Below, in pieces: positions 1 to 12,015 of a DNA stretch of 64,000 bases (the stretch's first letter is position 1; each line of letters opens with the position of its first letter). Source of the stretch: Kalmusia sp. IMI 367209. Its lineage: Eukaryota; Ascomycota; Dothideomycetes; Pleosporales; Didymosphaeriaceae. The translations under genes and the position numbers were made by a program. The stretch spans positions 124,001 through 188,000 of the forward strand of contig JAPEUQ010000009.1 of the NCBI GenBank assembly GCA_027946365.1, given 5' to 3'. The notes under the pieces are model-generated. The model was not told the DNA's origin, made no database searches, and saw only the letters and a program-made list of their open reading frames with translations.

Positions 1-405
1 TAGCTTTAGTTTCATTTTAATATATCTCTGGCGCGTGGATTGGCTATCGCGGTTCTTCGCTTAGTACTCGAAGAACATTCTGTGGGGTTACGATATTGCT
101 TAATCTAGCGTTTTCGCACCGGGCTGGTTGCGGACCACTTCCCCCGTCTCGAAACAGGTCGCGGTATGTTTCTGGTAATCGTGAGGCGCCTGGCATCATG
201 CACATTGGCGTTTCTGTTGGTGGATACGAGGATGGTGGGCCTAATGTGATAGTAGGCTGACTAGATGGGTCATAGGGGTTGGATATCCCGGACCTAGAGT
301 CGTGTGTCTGACGAGCCGGTGGTGTCGCCGTATATATGGTTAGGGTTGTGCTGTCAATGAAATCGAATTCCAGCACCCAACATTATCCCCACTCTCGCGA
401 ACACG

Positions 406-1349
406 ATGAAGCTCTCTACGTCCCTCGCTCTTGCCGCCGCAGCTTCGTGCGCCTCTGCACATACGATCTTCGTGTCGCTCAACAACGGCGCCGTAGGTGA
501 TGGCGTCCGTGTAGTTTCCTACGACGGTGTATGTTCACTTTCATCTATAATCTATATTTTGTCACCTTCTTCACAGTAGTATGATAAAAGGTTCGAAGAC
601 TCATGATGGTTGGAGGTACTCTAGATTACACAACAGTAGTCCTTATGTCCCTTGACTGTACCTGACTCACAAACAATAGCCCATTACAGACGTATCCTCC
701 AGTGACATCGCTTGCAATGGTGGCCCGAACGGAGCAGTGCAGAAGACCAACACCGTCATCAACGTGCAAGCCGGATCCACTGCTAAATTGACTTGGCGCC
801 ACACGCTGACCTCGGGGTCTAACGATGTCATCGATGCAAGCCACAAGGGTCCTGTGATTGCGTACTTGAAGAAAGTGAGCGATGCGAAGACGGATGCTGG
901 ACCTGGATGTACGCCCCGCCCCTCCCCTCACCCCTTCAGCACATCATCATCCCGGGCATTCGAGATGTAGGATCATGCATGCTAATATGGACACAGCTGG
1001 CTGGTTCAAGGTCGCAGAAGATGGCCTAGGTTCAGACGGTAAATGGGGCGTCGACCGGCTCATCGCTAACGGTGGCGTTCAAACGATTACTATTCCGCAG
1101 TGTATTGCGCCAGGCCAATATCTCCTTCGTGGCGAGCTCATCGCTTTACACGGCGCGTCTAGCTCTGGCGGTGCTCAATTCTACATGGAGTGCGCCCAGA
1201 TCAATGTTCAAGGGGGAAGTGCGAGCAAGACACCGAGCAGTGTGAGCTTGCCAGGGGCGTACAAAGCGAGCGACCCGGGAATTCTGTATAATTTGTACAA
1301 TGGGCAAAAGACATATACTGTCCCTGGCCCCGCTGTTTTCAAGTGCTAG
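406..1349 (+). CDS. AA9 lytic polysaccharide monooxygenase, secreted
   Basis: Copper enzyme that oxidatively cleaves cellulose or related glucans outside the cell. Model: exons 406-528, 680-908 and 997-1349 (234 aa), with introns starting GTATGT and GTACGC. The first 18 residues form a signal peptide (MKLSTSLALAAAASCASA) and cleavage leaves His at the mature N-terminus (HTIF), as the copper histidine brace requires. The second brace His lies in DASHKGPV. The second-sphere His lies in ALHGASS, nine residues before Gln, and the axial Tyr lies in QFYMECAQ. The protein ends at a Cys (VFKC) with no CBM1 or linker, so it is a single-domain AA9. All key residues are present and it looks functional. 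Regioselectivity (C1 or C4) cannot be read from the sequence. The nearest downstream gene is a P450 3 kb away, with no obvious link. Confidence 0.93.
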
Positions 1350-4300
1350 GTTAAGCAGGGAGTAGGATAGGACAGTACGAGGCCAATACCTACGAAGTCT
1401 CTAGACGTCTTAAACCTACGGCTGTGGTATGAATTAAATGGAATAGAATCTTATGCTTTCATGTAGTTACATTTTGTGGGAATCTATAGCCTTTAGTTCC
1501 TGGCTTGAAGGTGCTTCCTAAGCCGTGTACTCTGAGGATATTCTCGAGTATACTAGTCGGTGATCTAGTAGGTACCCTTGGTTACAAAACTCGGCAAGTC
1601 GAAATTAATGACACTATTTATTGACCTTGCAGCCAAAGAGTGCCCTTGTCACTCTTACTATACTCTCCTGATTCTAGGGCGTGGAAAAATTCATATACAT
1701 AAATTTTGGAGTTATTATTCAACATTGGGCGTCCTTCCATGTTCCCCGGAGTTTGATGGTAATATACACGGAGGAGGCGGTGATGCCATCCACGCCCACC
1801 AAGTTATCCACCAACAGTCGCATGGCCAATCGTCATCGCCGGTGTGCGGCATGAATCGGTCGGGACGATATTTGCTTCTAAGGCACGGATAAAGATGTCC
1901 ATATTCGCCAGTGCAGCATCCTGCCCTTGACTTCCATGTTCTTACTCCGAACCTTTCAATAAAACATATCCGCTCGATAGCTCTAACAAATTGACCTCTA
2001 CATAAGCTACATCAGATCTATAAATTTTGAGTTTTCACCATTTTAGACTTTATGAAGTTGTCCCCCTTTCTCTTCATCAGTGTAGCAATCGTCTGTGCTA
2101 GTATGTAGATCGTCGAAGAAGTCGCGCAACTACGCACATATCTCTTGTAATTTCTTCCGTTCTTGGAGACTGAATTTCGATAAAGATACGGATTGATGAC
2201 CATAATCACTGCAGCACCGCTCATCTAAAACGACTCCGGACATGTCAGGGCCATGCGATAAGTGCTTCAGCATACCGAGACCTGTACTACCTAGCATGCT
2301 TCTTCCATTATATATAATCACATACTGTCATACCAATTTATGGGTAAAACTAGCGGTGCTGGTTCCACCACGAGGCATGTGTGGCGAACTACAAGATCGA
2401 CACATGTCGAGTAATAGATGAAGTATGGGCTAACATGGGCAGCTTTTGAGGTGAAGCCGCGTGAACATTTCATAGTGCCAGTGGGACTCTATAAAGTGCT
2501 AGGCGTATTGTGAGATTAATGCGTGCAAGTGGAAAGAGTGCTGGGGATGGCAATCGATGATTTTAACATTCCGAGTGAAACGAGTGTCTAGTTTTGTTCT
2601 TAGCGACAGCGAAAAAACGTTAAGAGGCGAATTTCTGGTGGAAAGTCATTTGTGATCTTTGATTTCCTTGAACAGGGCAGCATGGCAATTCAACAGCCTC
2701 AATCTGGCTTCATGATCCTTTCACTGGAAATGTACGACGCCGCTTATTGTGACATGTTGTTGTCAGCTCACAGCTAGTCGATACGATTGATCCTCTGCGA
2801 GCTGGAGGCGCTTGGATCCGTAGGTAGCGTCATTTGACCAAGCTTGTTCGCACATTTCCGATGTATGTCAAAGCCTATGGAGACCCCAAGTGTCAGGAAT
2901 CGACTGGTTTCTTGCATCAAAACCATGTTGATGTTCTACAACGCTGTCGGTATGTATTTGAATATACTGTTAACAACTAACGAACTACGCTTGGGATCTA
3001 GAAGAGAGTGGATCGACTTTTATGCCGTTCCAAGCATCAACTACACTTTACCCTTCCATAATGTAAAGCTAGCGAGAAGATGCCGCGGACAAGCTAGACG
3101 TACGAAGACATACCCAGCACAGTTTGAGGACATAAAGCGGGTGCCTTTTCGAATGGCGTCATAGTGAAAGCACCGGAATACTCTGGCCAGTTCTTATCAA
3201 GAAATTTTCGGACCCTGGTACGAAAAGGTTGCCAGTGCAGGTTGCTGCGCTCTCTGGCCCAAAGCGCCTTTGAGGTCACACCTGGACAGCAAAGACCTCG
3301 CCTCCGTCGTCTTTGGCTTTTCGGACATGCGGGTCCCTCGATTTCGGCTCCCCGCACGCAATTCCTAGATGTATGAGCTCGCTTCACGGCCGCAGCGCAG
3401 GGGTTCAAACAAGGCGATGAGTGGGTCAAGCCTTGCACTAGCCAAATGCGGCGACAGCGGCCACCTGATGTAGGCCAGCCAGCCCAATCTTTTCAGCAAC
3501 GTCGAGACACCGATGAGCAGACATCGCTTCGTCAATCATCTCCCTCACACCAACCCCTTGGTGCTTGCCAATACCCAACAGCAGCTTCAGCTTCAAGGGT
3601 GCAAGACTATCTTTACTGCGTTCATCAGCTCTGCATATTGACATATGGACCCCTTCTTGAGCATACGCGCACCCCTGCTACTCCAGGTTGCGAGCCCGGA
3701 TCCAATGTAATCCCCAATACACTTGCAGAAGGATCAATTTGAAGATGGGCAAGTTCTTCGAAGACTTGACGTTTCTGAAAACTCTACAGCAAGTACGCCA
3801 AGCGGGAAGTCGGAAAGGGAATTCTACCTCAGTCTCCTCGCAAAACCCACACCTCATTTCCTCGTATGAGTATCGCTCGGTGCCGATCATTCATCCCTAA
3901 ATCTTGCATTTGAAACTATCATTAGAGCCTCCGAGTTGTCTACCTCTGCTGGTAATTAGCCAACTAGCAAGCTCTACACTTCAGGTGCTTCGTATCTAGC
4001 AAACAAACAATCAGGAAGCAATTAATGAAGATCACCTTCGGCTGACATCGCAGATCTGTAACCGCGAACCAGTCGTACTCTACAAAAAGCGAACCCTGCT
4101 AGGCTCCATGTTTGAGCCCACAGTATCAGCGTTGGCATTGCACGCTGGCCTTGAGTCAGTGCACTGCACTATCGAATGGCGATACTGTTTCGCAAATCCA
4201 TTGCCCGTCTTGGAGATGGCACTCACCTCGTGCAGTAACCGTTCCGCTATGAACCTTACGCGGAACATATGAAGCGTGCCTTGCTTTGTACCAGATTGTG

Positions 4301-4390
4301 TGGCCCTTGCTCCGTAGTTGCGTATGAGCATACTTTGAGGGTGCCTTTTCCTTTCATATTTCCATCTACCTTTGCCTAAATTTCGTTCCG
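1350..4390. other. Gene-poor stretch with possible decayed coding fragments
   Basis: No gene is supported here. On the plus strand around 2825-3065 there is a protein-like stretch that stays open if a GTATGT...TAG intron (about 2952-3001) is removed, but it then hits stops. A second short open stretch lies at about 3200-3355. I could not assign either to a family. The rest, especially 1400-2700, is AT-rich with only short ORFs. Confidence 0.4.
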
Positions 4391-6433
4391 ATGGCGCCCC
4401 TCACTATTATATGTTTAGCCTCTTTTTTTGCCGTCTACGTTTGGTGGCATATCTTCAAGGCATCTCGTCAACGTAGTGTGCCCTTTGGTCTTAAGAAGCT
4501 CCCTTGACCCAAAGGTTGGCTTATACCTTGCATATACCTACTCGGTATCCCGCAGTATTGCATCTCTAGAATCCCACTAACAGACAATCGACTGCAGGAT
4601 ATCCATGGATTGGCTCCGTTCCCGATGTACCCGAAAAGAATGGGTTCATCAGATTCGCTGATTGGGGCAAAGAGTATGGTCCTATATACCAGGTCAACTT
4701 GGCTGGCAGCAATCATGTCTGGATATCTTCCGATCAGATAGCGAAAGACCTCTTGTCGAAGAAGGGGGCGATTTACTCTGATAGACCACACATTCCTGGA
4801 TTGATTGATGACAATCGGACCAGCGCACAATATCTTCCCCTGTTGAGCAAGAATGGTAAGGTCGTCATGATGATACTATATGTTGCTCCTGCTAATACTT
4901 TCCAGAGGGCTGGATGAGACAGAGAAAGTTCGCCAACGTCATTATGCGCGAAACAGAGAAGGCAGTCTTCCATCGGTATCCAGAGATTGAGGCGAAGCGC
5001 ATGCTTGTCGAGCTTTTGGAAGACCCGGGCCGCTACCATCATGCCTTGGAATCCTTCATCGCTCGCGTTACTTGTCGCCTTGCCTGGGGCCGTAGCGAGG
5101 CCAGCGAGGAACTCAAACAGCGCGCGCGCGAATTGTTGATTGGCGTTTCCCCTACCGGCGCCTTTGGAAACAAACTACCTTTCGTCATGACCTTACCTGA
5201 TTGGCTCTCGCCTGCAAAAGCGTGGGAACGAAGACGCGCTCGGACCGAACGAGCCTTCTTCGAGATCATGCAACATGAAGTTGAGAAAGACACCCTTGAA
5301 AAGAAGGCACCTCAATCCTGGATGAAGACATTCCTTGATAACCGTAGCAAATGGGGCTTCCAGTACGACTTAGAAGGCGCATATGCAGTGGGCATGCATG
5401 GGATCGCTGGGGCTTTGACCATTGCCGCACCTTTACAAACATTTTGCCTGGCAATGTGCTTCTATCCGCAGTATTTGGGCATACTTCAAGAGGAATTGGA
5501 CCGTGTCTGCGGTAGCCGTCTTCCTATAGCAGAGGACCGACCCAATCTCCCCTTTTTGCGCGCCGTTATTCGAGAGTGTCTGCGATGGCGACCACCTGTT
5601 CCCACTGGCATTCCTCATGAACTCACCCAAGATGACGAGTACAACGGCTACTTCATCCCCAAAGGTAGTGTGATACACCCACTCGAGTGGTAAGTCCCGC
5701 TGTTTTTTGCCAAAGTATGAAGCTCTAGCTGATATGCTGAAGGGCGATTTCTCGGGACCCTGCCATGTTTCCCGACCCAGAGACTTTCAATCCTTCTCGC
5801 TGGGTCGAGCCAGGCTGGCCAACATATCAGGAACCGCTAACGCAATTTCCGACCATCATCAATTGCTCCCAATTTGGTTATGGCCGCAGACTATGCCAAG
5901 GCCAGACAGTCGCAGACGAAGATCTTTTGATCGGAATCGGATCTATTGCTTGGATGTTCGACATCTCCAAGAAGCGTGTTAAAAGCCGAGACGGAATTTC
6001 AGTCATCGGAACCAGCGTTTCCATTGGTGTGAACGAGAACGCTTCCATATACCAAGAAGAAATCAACACCGGAGTTGAAGAGGCGAAGTCCCTGGCCAAG
6101 TCCTTGGCCATGGAGGGCGTTTTCTTGTCCAAGTGCACATACCTTGGCTCCTTCCCTGCTGGCCAAGATCACAAGGAAGAACTCGTCGAGAAGCCGAAGA
6201 AGCTTTCGAAATTCGACCCTGCCACCATCGACCCTACTCTCGACTTTAGCACCTTGCTTATCGCCAAACCACTACCATTCCATCTTGAGCTTCAGCCACG
6301 TGACGGCGAACGGGCTGCGAGTGTCCGGGAATTATTCAGGCAAGGGAGCGAGAAGGGAGAGTACAATGAGAGTCGGGAGTTTTGGGGTGAGAATCAAGGT
6401 AAGGGGAAGCTCTGTGGGTGGGGGAAGGTGTAA
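4391..6433 (+). pseudogene. Cytochrome P450 (OrdA-like), interrupted by a stop at codon 39
   Basis: Heme-thiolate monooxygenase resembling fungal O-methylsterigmatocystin-oxidoreductase-type P450s. Segments 4391-4514, 4598-4855, 4906-5689 and 5743-6433 join in one phase-consistent frame of 619 codons. Landmarks in order: an N-terminal membrane anchor (about residues 4-22), the proline-rich hinge, helix C WMRQRKF, helix I AGALT, ExxR as ECLR, and the heme loop FGYGRRLCQG with the Cys ligand near nt 5896. Codon 39, at 4505-4507, is TGA exactly where the hinge motif LPGPKG needs Gly (one change from GGA). The intron before WIGSVP has a weak donor (GTTGGC) but a good branch site (ACTAAC). No splice choice removes the stop without losing the hinge. 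The region between the heme loop and the C-terminal LQPRDGE is longer than usual. Either a recent pseudogene or a single-base sequencing error; the rest of the frame is intact. Confidence 0.85.
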
Positions 6434-6731
6434 TCTTGGGGAGTCTGTAGTAGCTTGTAGTAGCTCACGGGACGGATGTCCTGGTGTTTTTCTGTTTCAA
6501 TATATTGTTGCAGCCTATTCTATAGCCTCCTGATGATGTTGTTCTTCATCAGATGGCGGGTCGTGGGGCTAGGATCAACACGTGACTCGGCTGTTGTGGC
6601 TTGCGCCGGTGACGTCTCTGCAAGGCGCGTGTCGACGACCGTCGGGCAGACACGACATCGACTTCGATGCTCCCTCGCCTGGGCATACATTGGCACGCTC
6701 CTTGGAGCAGCGCCCTCATTCTGTCTTCACC

Positions 6732-8537
6732 ATGCTCGGCTTCACCGCGACGCGCACCCAGATCGCCACGTATCTCTTTGGCGTCGCGCTGTTCTCCATC
6801 TCCTTCCTCGTCTTCCTCAATAGCTCCATATCGTTCGTGATCACGCAGCGCATCGGCCAATCGCACAATGTAGGCAGCGCAGTGGGCACGTTGAGCTTCG
6901 CCGACGAACTGGTGGCGCTGATTGCGTGTCCTGCCTGGGGTCTGCTGAGCGATCGTGTGGGCGTTCGGAGTGTGGCCGTGGTCGGGTACGCCATTGTCGG
7001 CGTAAGCCTGTGGGTGTTGATGGCGGCGAAGAGGGTGTATCCGCAGCTGCTGCTTGCGCGGTTGCTGTTCAGCCTGGGTGCGACTGCTACGTGAGTGACC
7101 TGGCATTGTCCTCGTATGTGCATTCACATCCGCTGACGACGAGCCCGCAGTGCAACCATGGTCACCGCAATCCTCCCCACCATGACCGTCGTCCAGATGG
7201 TTCAGGACCCGCGAACGCCCCGCAGGCGCGCCAACGGCTCGTCGCATGCCCTCGCCCCTTCCATCTCGTCCGAATTGACCATCACGCCCGCCCGCTTCCA
7301 GTCGACGTCCCCCCCGCGCGATGCCGTCGAGCGCAGAGACAGCCGCGCTTCGACTTCACATCTCGCCGGGCTCGTCGGCATGTTTACGGGATGCGGTGCT
7401 CTCGTCGCGCTGCTCATCTTCCTGCCGCTGCCCACGCGCTTTGGCCGCGCAGGCGCCCCGCCCGCCGCCGCTGTTGCAGACGCCTTCTACGTCGTTGGCG
7501 CCATTGCCATGCTGGTCGCCCTGGGCTGCTTCTTTGGTCTGCGGAGTCTGCCTGGGGAGGAGGAAAAGAGCTGGGGACATTTGGTGCACAGGCCGCAGAG
7601 CATGTCCGAGAGTGCCCCATCGCGCCAACGTATCCTCTCTTACCCGCGACTGTTCTGGGAGAGTGTGCGCCTTGGATACCAGTCGCCAACCATTGGCCTG
7701 GCCTACGTCGGTGGTTTTGTTGCCAGAGCTTCATCCGTGGCCATCAGCTTGTTCATCCCGCTTTTCACCAACACGTACTTTCTGAAGACGGGACAATGTC
7801 GTGTGGCTGATCCTTCTGATCCCACCGATATCAAGGACGCCTGCCCGGAAGCATACAAGCTCGCAGCTATGTTGACCGGCATCAGCCAACTCATTGCACT
7901 GCTGTGCGCACCGATATTTGGCTGGCTCTCCGCCCGCTACCCAAAGTATAACCTGCCGCTGTTACTTGCAGCCGTTGCAGGTGTAGTAGCTTACTCCGCC
8001 TTTGGATCGCTGGCCAGTCCGGACCCCAAGAGCAAAGACGGATCAGGAACTATTTTCGCTATTGTGGCTCTGCTTGGTATCAGCCAGATTGGCGCCATCG
8101 TATGTTCTCTCGCACTACTTGGCCGTGGCATCAATCATGATGATAGTGGCAAACTTCAAACACGCAGTCGAGACGAAACCCTCTTCACCAATGGCCATCC
8201 TTCAGCAGGCGCAACACCACCGCGGAGCCCTACACTGACACCATCCTCCGAAGATTCTCCCCTCCTCGCTACAATCTACTCTCCCACCCCATCCTCTTCT
8301 GGACCGAAGACCCACACGCATCTCAAAGGATCGATAGCTGGGACATATAGTCTGCTCGGAGGCTTTGGTATCCTCCTTCTTACCAAGGCTGGAGGGGCAT
8401 TGTTTGATTCTAGTACGCCCGGTGCACCGTTCTATATGATGGCTTCATTCAATGCGCTGCTTCTCGTGGTGGGTCTTGCTGTGGCGGCGACGGAGCTGTA
8501 TTATAGTCCAAAAGTAACTGAGAGGGAGGTGAGCTAA
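6732..8537 (+). CDS. MFS transporter, YCR023C-like
   Basis: Integral membrane carrier of the major facilitator superfamily; substrate unknown. Exons 6732-7090 and 7151-8537 (581 aa), with a GTGAGT donor and an ATG in a good context (CACCATGC). Membrane segments start at about residue 11. The MFS loop motif after helix 2 reads GLLSDRVGVRS. The N-terminal signature LGFTATRTQIATYLFGVALF and the FADELVALIACP segment resemble the family typified by yeast YCR023C. A hydrophilic central loop separates the two six-helix halves and there is a further Ser/Pro-rich loop before the last two helices. The frame is open further upstream, but 6732 is the start that fits the family N-terminus. It begins only about 300 nt after the P450 stop on the same strand; co-function is possible but not shown. 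Confidence 0.85.
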
Positions 8538-8826
8538 TATACCCGTGGGCGTCATGTTAAAAGTACCTGTATTTGTGACGACGTCATGTGAGAGATGTAA
8601 TATCAAGGATTTGTCACATGGATCATGGTGCTCGTTGTTCCTGACAGTGAAAGATGGCTATGGCAGATTGTCTACTCGGCCTGATGAAGGTTATTCGCTT
8701 CATTCGCCCTGCACTCGTTTTATACGTAATGTCAGGCCATGTTTGTGAAACGGGTAGCTGTACTTTCTCGTAAAAAGTTCAAGTACCCTCCCACTAGTTC
8801 AATTGCCGTCGACATTCAGGCTCGTA

Positions 8827-10530
8827 TTATACCTCTTCAATGTTCCTCTCCCAAGCATCAACCGGATCGCTGACATTACTCTTATCCAGCATCTTGACGC
8901 TCAGCTCAATGCCCGCCTTCTTACAAGCCTGCCTCGCCATATACGATACCAAAGACCCTTCTAGGCTTGCTTCTGTTATCCAACAAGTAATGTCTTTGAG
9001 TCGCGGATTGTTCTGTAGCAGGTGTGTGCACGAACGCGAACACCAACTCAGAAATGCCTCATATGCTTTCCTCGACTCGTCCCCGCGAACCGTATGTGCA
9101 AACGACGTCACCTTCGCCGGTAGTTTCAACACTGCTGCTTTATCCCTGCCATGGGGTCTGGATAGTGGGAGCAGGATGTTGGAAAGCAGAGGCATCTCTA
9201 GCATATCGTCGAATATGCCAGTACCTTCGCTATCCTCGCTAGGGTCCTTGCGGTCCATGACAGCTAAATTCTCTAACGTCTCGCGATGCACCCTGACCGC
9301 CGAAATCAACTTCGCCATTTCAAGATCCTTCAAGGAACTCCACTTTGCATGGTGCTGATACAAGAACGTCCTCAGCGTCTTGCACGCCTTCACCGCCGGA
9401 ACAAGGATATCCGTCTCGACATTACTCTCTCGAAATATCAGAACTTCTACATTCGAACACTGCGGTGGGGGAGGGAGCCAGATTGTTTTGGGCGGATCGG
9501 ATTTCAGGCGGTCGACGTGCGCCATGTCGAGCACGCGAACGGAGGGCAAGAGGAAGAGCGCGTTGAGGTCCATGGACGAAGAGCGCCGGAGTTTGATACG
9601 GATCGTGTGGAGGTGAGTAAAAGCGTGGGGGCAACCAAGCCAAACGGTTTCGTTCCAGCGGATGCGCGAGGAACCAGATGTTGTGAGTGTTGCAGAGAGC
9701 GTTTCGATATTCGGGGTCAGAGACATGGCTGCTGCAAGTAAGGCAACATGAAGAGTCCCTCCTCCCGCGTGTTCGCAGGCTATAGCAATCTGCTTGTGGT
9801 ACAAGGATGGCATTCTGCTCAGTTTGTCTGTGATCATTTGACGGTTGGGCATTTCGTAGTCCGTAGCTGTGTCTTCGTCCCAGGTGTCGTTTTCGTCGAC
9901 CCAGCGAAGGTGTCTTATATGGTTGGCCAGATGCGGTGTTGCCGTTATGGTGCGCAGGAAGAGGGTTTCGTGGCCAAAGGAAGTGGAGAATGTAGTATAG
10001 ATGACCGGTGTAATTAGTGCGTGAAAGCGCCGGTTTGCGAGACAAAGGTTAATGAGGCACTTATGCTCAAGGTATCTGCAGATTTGGAGTAGAACTTCCG
10101 TGGGGAAGGCTGAAAAGGGTGGTTGGTGTTGGTTGGTGGTGCCTTTTTCGTCGATATCGGTGGATGAAGAAGCTGAGCTGGTATCAAGTTGCGGATCATC
10201 GTCGGTGGCGATGCTTAGTGCGTTAGTACTGGTGGCCGGAGCGATGGAATCGTTGCTACTCCGGCGCGGAATAGTGTGTGTAATCATAGAGGCGGAGGTA
10301 GTCGTGCTTAGTTGAATTCCCTTGTCGATGGTAGTACTTTCCAGATTAACGTCTGTGGTCGTAGGAATTGGATTGGCACCACTAGGCCGTGAGTCAACAT
10401 TGGTGATTTTAGAGAGTACGCTGGTGCTGAGCGTGGGATCAACGTCGTTGGTGAAGATTGGAATGGTAGCGGGCTGGGTTTCCACCATGGCTGTCGGGTC
10501 ATTCATGCTCGATGAAACTGTCCGATCCAT
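8827..10530 (-). CDS. F-box protein
   Basis: Single-exon gene of 567 aa. Residues 1-135 are Ser/Thr-rich and probably disordered. An F-box follows at about 138-182 (FSAFPTEVLLQICRYLEHK, then CLANRRFHALITPVIY), the module that binds Skp1 in SCF ubiquitin ligases. The remaining 380 residues are leucine-rich and could form an irregular LRR-like substrate-binding region, as in many fungal F-box proteins; no clear repeat unit is visible. The substrate is unknown. The start is the only sensible ATG for the long frame, and stops lie upstream. It converges tail to tail with the MFS gene, about 290 nt apart. Confidence 0.85.
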   Translation of the reverse strand: MDRTVSSSMNDPTAMVETQPATIPIFTNDVDPTLSTSVLSKITNVDSRPSGANPIPTTTDVNLESTTIDKGIQLSTTTSASMITHTIPRRSSNDSIAPATSTNALSIATDDDPQLDTSSASSSTDIDEKGTTNQHQPPFSAFPTEVLLQICRYLEHKCLINLCLANRRFHALITPVIYTTFSTSFGHETLFLRTITATPHLANHIRHLRWVDENDTWDEDTATDYEMPNRQMITDKLSRMPSLYHKQIAIACEHAGGGTLHVALLAAAMSLTPNIETLSATLTTSGSSRIRWNETVWLGCPHAFTHLHTIRIKLRRSSSMDLNALFLLPSVRVLDMAHVDRLKSDPPKTIWLPPPPQCSNVEVLIFRESNVETDILVPAVKACKTLRTFLYQHHAKWSSLKDLEMAKLISAVRVHRETLENLAVMDRKDPSEDSEGTGIFDDMLEMPLLSNILLPLSRPHGRDKAAVLKLPAKVTSFAHTVRGDESRKAYEAFLSWCSRSCTHLLQNNPRLKDITCWITEASLEGSLVSYMARQACKKAGIELSVKMLDKSNVSDPVDAWERNIEEV

Positions 10531-11362
10531 ACCATAACTTAACTTTATTCACAAAGAGTTCCAGAGGTAACAAATCTTGTTATTTTGAAGATGAGTCGGA
10601 CAGCAAAGCATTAGGCAGCGAAGCGCCTGAGCCCCACATCTAACCCAAATTGACTAGCGTCTGTATGATTATGGCTGACCGGTACCCTAAGACTGAGGTT
10701 GCTTGATCAGAATGAGATCTGGATGGACATATCGTGCATCGTGTCCAGCTCCAGGTGCTATTCGATCTGAATGTCGTCCAAGCACAACCACTAAGCTACT
10801 TCAGGCGACGCTCAGTTCATACGCCTATCATCACCGCAAAACACCGGCATTTCTACGTCGGTGTCATTTCAATAACAAACTCATGCAAGTTAAAAGACCC
10901 AACGTCGTCTGCAAAGGAAACGACGGGGATAACGTATCCTTACCAAAGGTTAGTACACTCGCCACATCTAGCAGACTGTGCATAGACCATGTCGTCCCTT
11001 TGTACCACTGCTCGAAGAGGTACTCTGATTTCTTTTTTCCTTTGCTTCTGACAGTGATTGCACCTAAATGTTTCTCACGTACACCCTGTATCTAGATCGT
11101 ATCGACTGCTTGCACTATCACCCTATGAAGGTGTCTACAAATCTCAGCTCTCCCCTCGATAGCTCGAGCAGTTCCTTCGTTGTCAATGTTGGGACCATAC
11201 AGATGTAGCCCAAAGCCGTGAAGTGCCAACACTCAGTCGAGCCCGCCCCCGACCGAGGGGGCATTTGGTCTAGCCACGCCATCGCCTTCGCCCAGTAAAA
11301 AGCGCCGAAAACAACCCCTACTCATTACAGAGGATTCGGAGGTGCAAAGAAAGGACGCAAAA

Positions 11363-11382
11363 AAAGAAGAAGAAGAAGAAGA
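11363..11382. repeat. (AAG)n trinucleotide microsatellite
   Basis: A short purine run of A bases followed by about six AAG units, inside the eroded Lys-rich stretch. In a coding frame it would encode poly-Lys/Arg or poly-Glu. Confidence 0.8.
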
Positions 11383-11979
11383 CCACTAACGCCAGCATCA
11401 GCACCAGCAGATAAGCAGGAGCGTGAAAAGAGAGCAGCTTTGAAGGGAATCAAAGATAAGGAAATGAAGATGAAAAAGCAAAAAGCAAAGAAGAAGCAGC
11501 ATTTTAGTATAGGATGCTGAAGCTGCAAAGAAGGCTGAGAAGAAGCGTTGGAAGCAAGGCTGGGAAGACTACTGTAAACGCAATCAAGTTCTCGGCGGAG
11601 ACAATCCACCAGACTCTAAGTGAGCAGTCTTAGACTATCACACAAAGCGCTGTCACATAATTGTACACACTGAAACGGAAGTGGTTGAACTGTCTAAAGC
11701 ATAGCCCGCAACTCAAACCAAAGTATGGAAATGTCATAAAATTATATGATGAACCAGACGTGAAATTGCTCGATTTTCGGAAATATGCATTGCTAGATGG
11801 GGTTGTCGGCCCGGGCGACATCGGACGAGTTAGTAGCGTTTTTTCGGTAAGGTAAAAATCGGTGGAAAACAGAGTAAGTTCCTACCGCTTCGAATTGACA
11901 AAATTGTAGCTCATACCATCGTAGGGGATGCAATGGTCAATGGTCCTAGAGAACCGTTGAGCTTAATAGAGACCCCCGG

Positions 11980-11982
<3 letters not shown>

Positions 11983-12014
<32 letters not shown>
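11983..12014. repeat. (GT)16 dinucleotide microsatellite
   Basis: An uninterrupted run of about 16 GT units in non-coding DNA, followed by a G-rich run. Likely length-polymorphic. Confidence 0.9.

Positions 12015-12015
<1 letters not shown>

Noticed and set aside
2825..3375. Spliced gene on the plus strand upstream of the P450
   Set aside because: A plausible intron extends one open stretch, but stops follow at once and no family was recognised; kept only as a note in the intergenic entry.
4480..4600. Alternative splicing to avoid the P450 stop
   Set aside because: Any donor before the TGA would delete the conserved hinge; the flanking reading is a perfect hinge motif apart from the stop.
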